DNA of 44,287 bases from positions 1 to 44,287 of the forward strand of contig NZ_LIPQ01000027.1 of NCBI RefSeq assembly GCF_001418135.1, read 5' to 3'. The stretch's first letter is position 1. Each line of letters begins with the position of its first letter. Shown here one piece after another: positions 39,679 to 44,287 of the stretch. This DNA is from Streptomyces aureus (GTDB taxonomy: Bacteria; Actinomycetota; Actinomycetes; Streptomycetales; Streptomycetaceae). The notes under the pieces are model-generated. The model had not been told where the DNA came from, did no database searches, and worked only from the letters and a program-made list of their open reading frames with translations. Position numbers and translations under genes: made by a program.

Positions 39679-40896
39679 GTGACACTTGTATGGAAGCGGG
39701 CGAGGTACGCCCTCGCGGTGGCGGGACTGTTGGCGGGCCTCGTGGGCTGCACGGCGCCGGACGGTGAAGGCGGGATCGACATCGGCCTGCCGGGCAAGGC
39801 ACGGGCCCCCGGTGACGTCATCCGGGTCAGCCCGGAGGACGGCAGCCGGGGGTTGCCGGCCGAGGGCCCGGTCGAGGTGACGGTGGACAGCGGGCGACTC
39901 GAACGGGTGAGCGTCGTCCAGGTGGAGGACGGCAGACGGGCCCAGGTGGCCGGGGAGATCTCCGCCGACGGGCTGCGCTGGCGGCCCCGGCCGGAGACCC
40001 GGCTGGCGCTGGCCGCGAAGTACACCGTGGACGCCGTCGCGCTCGACGCGCACGGCCGCCGCTCCGCCCGGCACACCACCTTCACCACCGTGGTGCCCGA
40101 GAGCCGCTTCATCGGCTACTTCAAGCCGGAGAACCGTTCCACTGTCGGCACCGGCATGATCGTTTCCTTCGGCTTCAACATGCCGATCGAGAACCGGGCG
40201 GCGGTCGAGCGGGCCATCCGGGTCACCTCCGTGCCGCCGGTGGAGGTCGTCGGCCACTGGTTCGGCAAGGAGCGGCTCGACTTCCGCCCTGCGACGTACT
40301 GGAGGCCGGGCACCGAGGTCACCGTCGAACTCGGCCTGCGGGACGTCGAGGGAGCACCCGGCGTGTACGGCATCCAGCGCAAGACCATCGGTTTCACCGT
40401 CGGCCGCTCCCAGGTGTCCCTGGTCGACGCCGCCGCCCACACCATGGAGGTCAGGCGGGACGGCGACGTCCTCGCCACCCTGCCGATCACCGCGGGAGCG
40501 CCGAAGACCACCACGTACAACGGGAAGATGGTCGTCACCGAGCTGTACGACGTGACCCGGATGAACGGGGCCACGGTCGGTTTCGGCGGAGAGTACGACA
40601 TCAAGGACGTACCGCACGCCATCCGTCTCACCGAATCGGGCACCTTCCTGCACGGCAACTACTGGGCCGATCCGAGCACCTTCGGCTCCGCCAACGTCAG
40701 CCACGGGTGCGTCGGGCTCAGGGACGACAAGGGCGGCAGCGCCGAGTCCCCGGCGGGCTGGTTCTTCGAGCGGACCCTCATCGGCGACGTGGTGGAAGTG
40801 GTCAACTCCCGTGACCGAAAGGTCGCTCCCGACAACGGCCTCGGAGGCTGGAACATGGAGTGGAACCGGTGGAAGGCCGGCTCCGCGCTGAGCTGA
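39679..40896 (+). CDS. Lipoprotein L,D-transpeptidase (YkuD), first of a tandem pair
   Basis: This 405-residue enzyme makes 3-3 (mDap-mDap) peptidoglycan cross-links outside the membrane. It has a lipoprotein signal (WKRARY, hydrophobic core, lipobox LVGC), two Ig-like domains (about residues 45-240) and a C-terminal YkuD domain with His325 in HGNYWA and the catalytic SHGCVGL (His342, Cys344). A C-terminal extension ends in GGWNMEWNRW. The GTG at 39679 gives a normal signal peptide; a GTG at 39658 is only 1 base from GGAGG and less likely. It resembles the next gene along its whole length, showing tandem duplication. Confidence 0.92.
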   Translation: MTLVWKRARYALAVAGLLAGLVGCTAPDGEGGIDIGLPGKARAPGDVIRVSPEDGSRGLPAEGPVEVTVDSGRLERVSVVQVEDGRRAQVAGEISADGLRWRPRPETRLALAAKYTVDAVALDAHGRRSARHTTFTTVVPESRFIGYFKPENRSTVGTGMIVSFGFNMPIENRAAVERAIRVTSVPPVEVVGHWFGKERLDFRPATYWRPGTEVTVELGLRDVEGAPGVYGIQRKTIGFTVGRSQVSLVDAAAHTMEVRRDGDVLATLPITAGAPKTTTYNGKMVVTELYDVTRMNGATVGFGGEYDIKDVPHAIRLTESGTFLHGNYWADPSTFGSANVSHGCVGLRDDKGGSAESPAGWFFERTLIGDVVEVVNSRDRKVAPDNGLGGWNMEWNRWKAGSALS

Positions 40897-40965
40897 CGCC
40901 CCCGTCCCCCTCGTACCGCCCGGCACGTTCGGCCTCTTTCGTTGTCTTAGCAGGTCGATCGGGAC

Positions 40966-40990
40966 GGAACGGTGACATTCACGAGGATCT
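40966..40990 (+). promoter_or_regulatory. Candidate ECF-sigma promoter of the second L,D-transpeptidase
   Basis: GGAAC (40966-40970) followed after 17 bases by TCT (40988-40990) resembles promoters of envelope-stress ECF sigma factors such as SigE, giving a leader of about 90 bases. An alternative AT-richer -10 lies near 41007-41015. The match is short, so confidence is low. Confidence 0.3.
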
Positions 40991-41091
40991 TTCGTGTCCT
41001 GCGGTGTGATTATCTAGCGCCGTGTGCGCGAGTGGATGCGCACGGGGGTGGGGCCGGGCGGTGCCGGGCCGTGCGAGGGGAGAAGACCACA

Positions 41092-42357
41092 GTGAACGGG
41101 CAGCCGATATCGGGGGCATCGGTCGGAGCGACGGGGCGGCGCGGCCGACGCGGGGGCGTCAGGCTGCAGGCCCTGGCGGCGGGAGCACTGCTTCTGGTGC
41201 TCACCGCCTGCGGCGGCGGCGAGACGGCGAACGGCGGCGGTACGGGGGGCCAGGGGCCGGCGGCCCAGGGCGGCGGCCAGCAGGAGAACGCGGCCTCGCA
41301 GGCGGTCGTGACGATCCTCCCGAAGGACGGCGCCGAGTCGGTCGCCACCAGCGGGGTCCTCAAGGTCACCGCGGCGCAGGGCAAGCTGACCACGGTCACG
41401 GTCGCCGACTCCAAGGGCACCGCGGTCGAGGGCAGGATCTCGGCGGACGGGGCCAGCTGGTCGCCGACCGCACACCTGGCCGCGGCCACGCAGTACAAGG
41501 TCCACGCGATCGCGAAGGACGCCGACGGCCGTGAGTCGGCGAAGGACACCACCTTCACGACCCTCGTCCCGAAGAACACCTTCATCGGCCAGTACACGCC
41601 GGAGGACGGTTCGACCGTCGGCGTCGGCATGCCGGTGTCCATCAACTTCACCCGGGGCATCACGGACCCGGAGGCCGTCGAGAAGGCCATCAAGGTGACG
41701 GCCGAGCCGTCCGTGCCGATCGAGGGCCACTGGTTCGGCAACGACCGCCTCGACTTCCGGCCGGAGAACTACTGGGCCGCGGGCACCAAGGTGACCGTCC
41801 ACCTCAACCTGGACGGCGTCGAGGGCCGCCCGGGCGTCTACGGCAAGCAGAAGAAGACGATCACCTTCACCATCGGCCGCCGTCAGGTCTCCACCGTCGA
41901 CGCGAGCGCCAAGACGATGAAGGTCGAGCGCGACGGCAAGATCATCAAGACGCTCCCGATCACCGCGGGCGCGCCGTCCACGACCACGTACAACGGTCAG
42001 ATGGTCATCAGCGAGAAGTACAAGGTGACCCGCATGAACGGGGCCACGGTCGGCTTCGGCGGCGAGTACGACATCAAGGACGTGCCGCACGCGATGCGCC
42101 TGTCCACCTCGGGCACCTTCGTGCACGGCAACTACTGGGCCTCGGCGGGCACGTTCGGCTCCGCCAACGTCAGCCACGGCTGCGTCGGCCTCCAGGACGC
42201 GCGGGGCGCGGGCGACGGCTCGATGCCGGCCGCCTGGTTCTACGACCGCTCGATCATCGGTGACGTGGTCGTCGTGAAGAACTCGAAGGACAAGCAGATC
42301 CAGCCGGAGAACGGCCTCAACGGCTGGAACATGGACTGGTCGGAGTGGATCAAGTAA
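41092..42357 (+). CDS. Lipoprotein L,D-transpeptidase (YkuD), second of a tandem pair
   Basis: This 421-residue paralogue of the preceding gene has a lipoprotein signal (GRRGRRGGVRLQ, core, lipobox LTAC), a Gly/Gln-rich linker (about residues 40-65), two Ig-like domains and a YkuD domain with HGNYWAS and SHGCVGL (Cys364). Stretches such as RMNGATVGFGGEYDIKDVPH are identical in both copies. The GTG at 41092 has a GGGGAG site 9 bases upstream; upstream codons lack a signal-like start. A 195-bp gap separates it from the first copy, with its own promoter candidate, so the two may be used under different conditions. A strong terminator follows. Confidence 0.93.
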   Translation: MNGQPISGASVGATGRRGRRGGVRLQALAAGALLLVLTACGGGETANGGGTGGQGPAAQGGGQQENAASQAVVTILPKDGAESVATSGVLKVTAAQGKLTTVTVADSKGTAVEGRISADGASWSPTAHLAAATQYKVHAIAKDADGRESAKDTTFTTLVPKNTFIGQYTPEDGSTVGVGMPVSINFTRGITDPEAVEKAIKVTAEPSVPIEGHWFGNDRLDFRPENYWAAGTKVTVHLNLDGVEGRPGVYGKQKKTITFTIGRRQVSTVDASAKTMKVERDGKIIKTLPITAGAPSTTTYNGQMVISEKYKVTRMNGATVGFGGEYDIKDVPHAMRLSTSGTFVHGNYWASAGTFGSANVSHGCVGLQDARGAGDGSMPAAWFYDRSIIGDVVVVKNSKDKQIQPENGLNGWNMDWSEWIK

Positions 42358-42377
42358 TCCACCGCTCGTACGTCCGA

Positions 42378-42412
42378 GGGGCCCGGTGCTGTGAGCAACA
42401 GCACCGGGCCCC
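42378..42412 (+). terminator. Terminator after the second L,D-transpeptidase
   Basis: A perfect 15-bp stem (42378-42392 with 42398-42412) and a 5-base loop, 20 bases past the stop codon. There is no T-run, as is usual in this genome type. Confidence 0.85.
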
Positions 42413-42442
42413 CCGGCGTTAACGGACACTAACCTTCCTCCC

Positions 42443-43210
42443 ATGACTGTGAACCTCGAAGTCGCCGAAGGCGTCGGCACGATCCGCCTCGACCGCCCCC
42501 CGATGAACGCGCTGGACATCGCCACCCAGGACCGGCTGCGGGAGCTCGCCCAGGAGGCGACCGACCGCGACGACGTGCGGGCCGTGATCATCTACGGCGG
42601 CGAGAAGGTGTTCGCGGCGGGCGCGGACATCAAGGAGATGCAGGTCATGGACCACGTGGCCATGGTCAAGCGCTCCCGCGCCCTCCAGGACTCCTTCACC
42701 GCCGTCGCCCGCATCCCCAAGCCCGTCGTCGCGGCCGTCACCGGCTACGCCCTCGGGGGCGGCTGCGAGCTCGCGCTCTGCGCCGACTACCGGATCGCCG
42801 CCGACAACGCCAAGCTCGGCCAGCCGGAGATCCTCCTCGGCCTGATCCCCGGCGCCGGCGGCACCCAGCGGCTGGCCCGGCTCGTCGGCCCCTCCAAGGC
42901 CAAGGACCTCATCTTCACCGGCCGGATGGTCAAGGCCGACGAGGCCCTGACGCTGGGTCTGGTCGACCGGGTCGTCCCCGCCGCCGAGGTGTACGAGCAG
43001 GCGCACGCCTGGGCCGCCAAGCTGGCGCAGGGCCCGGCCGTCGCGCTGCGGGCCGCGAAGGAGGCGATCGACCAGGGCCTGGAGGCCGACATCGACACCG
43101 GACTCGCCATCGAGCGCAACTGGTTCGCGGGCCTGTTCGCGACGGAGGACCGCGCGAACGGGATGCGCAGCTTCGTCGAGGAGGGCCCGGGGAAGGCGAA
43201 GTTCGCCTGA
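42443..43210 (+). CDS. Enoyl-CoA hydratase/isomerase (crotonase family)
   Basis: This 255-residue protein hydrates 2-enoyl-CoA in fatty acid beta-oxidation. It shows the crotonase oxyanion-hole segment AAGADIKEM, and the catalytic Glu pair, Glu109 in LGGGCELALCAD and Glu129 in KLGQPEILLGLIPGAGGTQR, with the 20-residue spacing of classical hydratases. The length is standard. There is no ribosome site; a TAACCT hexamer 7 bases before the ATG suggests a leaderless transcript. No beta-oxidation partners lie nearby. Exact chain-length preference is unknown. Confidence 0.93.
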   Translation: MTVNLEVAEGVGTIRLDRPPMNALDIATQDRLRELAQEATDRDDVRAVIIYGGEKVFAAGADIKEMQVMDHVAMVKRSRALQDSFTAVARIPKPVVAAVTGYALGGGCELALCADYRIAADNAKLGQPEILLGLIPGAGGTQRLARLVGPSKAKDLIFTGRMVKADEALTLGLVDRVVPAAEVYEQAHAWAAKLAQGPAVALRAAKEAIDQGLEADIDTGLAIERNWFAGLFATEDRANGMRSFVEEGPGKAKFA

Positions 43211-43230
43211 CGTGACAGACGTCCCTTCGT

Positions 43231-43258
43231 GGGGGCCGATTCCACCGGAACGGCCCCC
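43231..43258 (+). terminator. Terminator after the enoyl-CoA hydratase gene
   Basis: GGGGGCCG pairs with CGGCCCCC, with an inner TTCC/GGAA stem, one bulged A and a 3-base loop, 20 bases after the stop codon. Confidence 0.82.
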
Positions 43259-43278
43259 GCGATCGGCTCCGTGCGGCC

Positions 43279-43797
43279 ATGATGGGGGGCATGGCGGGCC
43301 TGGAGGGTAGGGAACAACCGTGGCAGCGCACTGGCGCCGCCGCAGCGCGGTGGTCACCGGCCGCGGAGGACGAACAGGCCGCCGACGCAGTGGAGTTGTA
43401 CGGTAATCCGGCGGACGAGGATGTCCGGCTGCCGTCCCGGCCCGAATCCGCGTGGGTGGCCCGCAGACTCACCCAGCACGTCGTGCTGCGGCAGTGGGCA
43501 CTCGGCCCGCAGATCGCCGAGCACGCGGTGCTCCTGGTGTCGGAGCTCGTCGGGAACGCGGTCCGGCACACTGGTGCGCGGGTCTTCGCGCTGCGGTTGC
43601 AGCGGCGGCGGGGGTGGATCCGGATCGAGGTGCGGGACCCCTCGCGCGGGCTGCCCTGTCTGATGCCGGTGCACGAGCTCGACACGAGCGGCCGGGGGCT
43701 CTTCCTGGTCGACAAGCTCTCGGACCGGTGGGGTGTGGACCTGGCGCCCCGCGGCAAGACGACCTGGTTCGAGATGCGGGTCGCCGACCGCCCCTGA
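43279..43797 (+). CDS. HATPase domain protein, RsbW/anti-sigma-like
   Basis: This 172-residue cytoplasmic protein is a single GHKL ATPase domain: N box LLVSELVGNAVRHTG (Asn93), EVRDPSRGLP and GRGLFLVDKLSDRWGV, ending TTWFEMRV. Streptomyces genomes carry dozens of such ATP-binding regulators, relatives of RsbW/SpoIIAB kinases that bind or phosphorylate anti-anti-sigma factors. No sigma factor or STAS partner is adjacent. Start choice is uncertain among the ATGs at 43279, 43282 and 43291; none has a clear ribosome site and the domain begins near residue 50. Target unknown. Confidence 0.85.
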   Translation: MMGGMAGLEGREQPWQRTGAAAARWSPAAEDEQAADAVELYGNPADEDVRLPSRPESAWVARRLTQHVVLRQWALGPQIAEHAVLLVSELVGNAVRHTGARVFALRLQRRRGWIRIEVRDPSRGLPCLMPVHELDTSGRGLFLVDKLSDRWGVDLAPRGKTTWFEMRVADRP

Positions 43798-43826
43798 GGG
43801 CTCGGGGACACCCTCCGGACACACGG

Positions 43827-43863
43827 AAGCCCCCGTGCGCCCTGGTGGGGCGCGTGGGGGCTT
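43827..43863 (+). terminator. Terminator after the HATPase gene
   Basis: AAGCCCCC pairs with GGGGGCTT, continued by an inner stem with two G-U pairs (16 bp in all) and a 5-base loop, then TTTCG. It is 30 bases after the stop. Confidence 0.88.
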
Positions 43864-44189
43864 TCGTGTGGTGCGCCGTGGACGGGGGGGTGTATCCACG
43901 GCTGCTATGTCGACCTGGCCCGGGTCAATGGGGGTCGTGCCACCGACTATGGCAGACAGGTGGCCATACCGCCAAAAGTCCCTACCGGGGCAAACTGTGC
44001 TAAAAACGGACACTTTAATAGTGAATCGTTGGTGACGTGTGGCACTCACCTTGCAAACAATGAATGACTATGCGGTTCTGTGATTGTTCCTCGGGGTCGT
44101 CCGCATGTTGGACGCCCCTCGTCGAGCCGTAAACGTCCTGAATTGGCCTAATCGTAATAAACCGGGCGCTATCGGCCTTAAATGGTCGC
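43864..44189. promoter_or_regulatory. Gene-free, AT-richer leader before the lipoprotein gene
   Basis: These 326 bases hold no credible gene and are clearly richer in A+T than the coding DNA. They contain a GGTGA...TCACC dyad (44031-44035 with 44046-44050), AT-rich promoter-like DNA near 44011-44020, and a hairpin 44093-44118 (GGGG-T-CGTCC, 7-base loop, GGACG-CCCC). The size suggests a long regulated 5' leader. I do not recognise a known riboswitch. Confidence 0.5.
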
Positions 44190-44287
44190 GTGAAGCCGAT
44201 CGACCGCCGCGGAGCCCTCCGGGCCGGTGCGGCCGCCGCCCTCGCGGGAGCCCTGGCCACCGCCTGCGGCACGACCCCCCGCCCCGC
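44190..44287 (+). CDS. Tat-type lipoprotein, N-terminus only
   Basis: The GTG at 44190 opens a frame to the window end: 32 residues with a twin-arginine signal DRRGALRAG, an Ala/Leu-rich core and the lipobox LATAC, then TTPRP. This marks an exported, lipid-anchored protein, probably via Tat. No mature domain is visible, so its function cannot be given. The ribosome site is weak. Confidence 0.72.
   Translation, partial: MKPIDRRGALRAGAAAALAGALATACGTTPRP

Overview
The window is about 72% G+C, uses GTG starts freely, has long open antisense frames, and encodes the GlgE maltosyltransferase pathway, secreted M4 protease, L,D-transpeptidases and DHA2 exporters. This points to a Streptomyces (or close relative) chromosome arm-to-core region. 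No tRNA, rRNA, CRISPR array, insertion sequence or phage gene was seen.

Layout. (1) 1-4439, minus strand: the alpha-glucan operon glgE-treS followed by a truncated mak (pep2). (2) 4612-6691: a divergent pair, NmrA-like NAD(P)-binding oxidoreductase and cupin/AraC regulator. (3) 6909-12377, plus strand: a compact four-gene set of an HpaB/PvcC-type FADH2 monooxygenase, a DHA2 exporter, a PrnB-like (DUF1864) heme-dependent enzyme and a PhzS-like flavoprotein hydroxylase, closed by a strong terminator. It reads as a small, possibly undescribed aromatic or indole-derived metabolite cluster. (4) 12507-15083: glgP, glycogen phosphorylase, which in S. coelicolor sits directly beside glgE, so blocks 2 and 3 look like an accessory insertion of about 8 kb. 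(5) 15106-17296, minus strand: a two-component system whose kinase has an extra C-terminal membrane segment and exported tail. (6) 17663-24775: a 2101-residue secreted RHS/YD-repeat protein ending in a PD-(D/E)xK (CdiA-CT-like) nuclease tip, with a DUF4253 protein behind it as likely immunity protein. (7) 24871-29639: secreted M4 metalloprotease with P-domain; GntR-TetR double-headed regulator divergent from a DHA2 exporter, with a shared repeat in the intergenic DNA. (8) 29674-33501: a 106-bp imperfect palindrome, then a heterodimeric ABC exporter with one degenerate ATP site. (9) 33595-37273: a perfect 16-bp palindrome ahead of a four-gene operon (ABC-2 ATPase, permease, histidine kinase, response regulator). 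(10) 37304-39514: glgX. (11) 39679-42357: two tandem paralogous lipoprotein L,D-transpeptidases. (12) 42443-44287: enoyl-CoA hydratase, an HATPase anti-sigma-like protein, a long gene-free leader and the start of a Tat lipoprotein.

How it works together. glgE, treS, mak, glgP and glgX link trehalose, maltose-1-phosphate and glycogen turnover: TreS and Mak make maltose 1-phosphate, GlgE polymerises it, and GlgP and GlgX take the glucan apart. The remaining genes are mostly envelope, export and sensing functions, plus two accessory islands (the oxygenase cluster and the RHS toxin locus), which are the most interesting parts.
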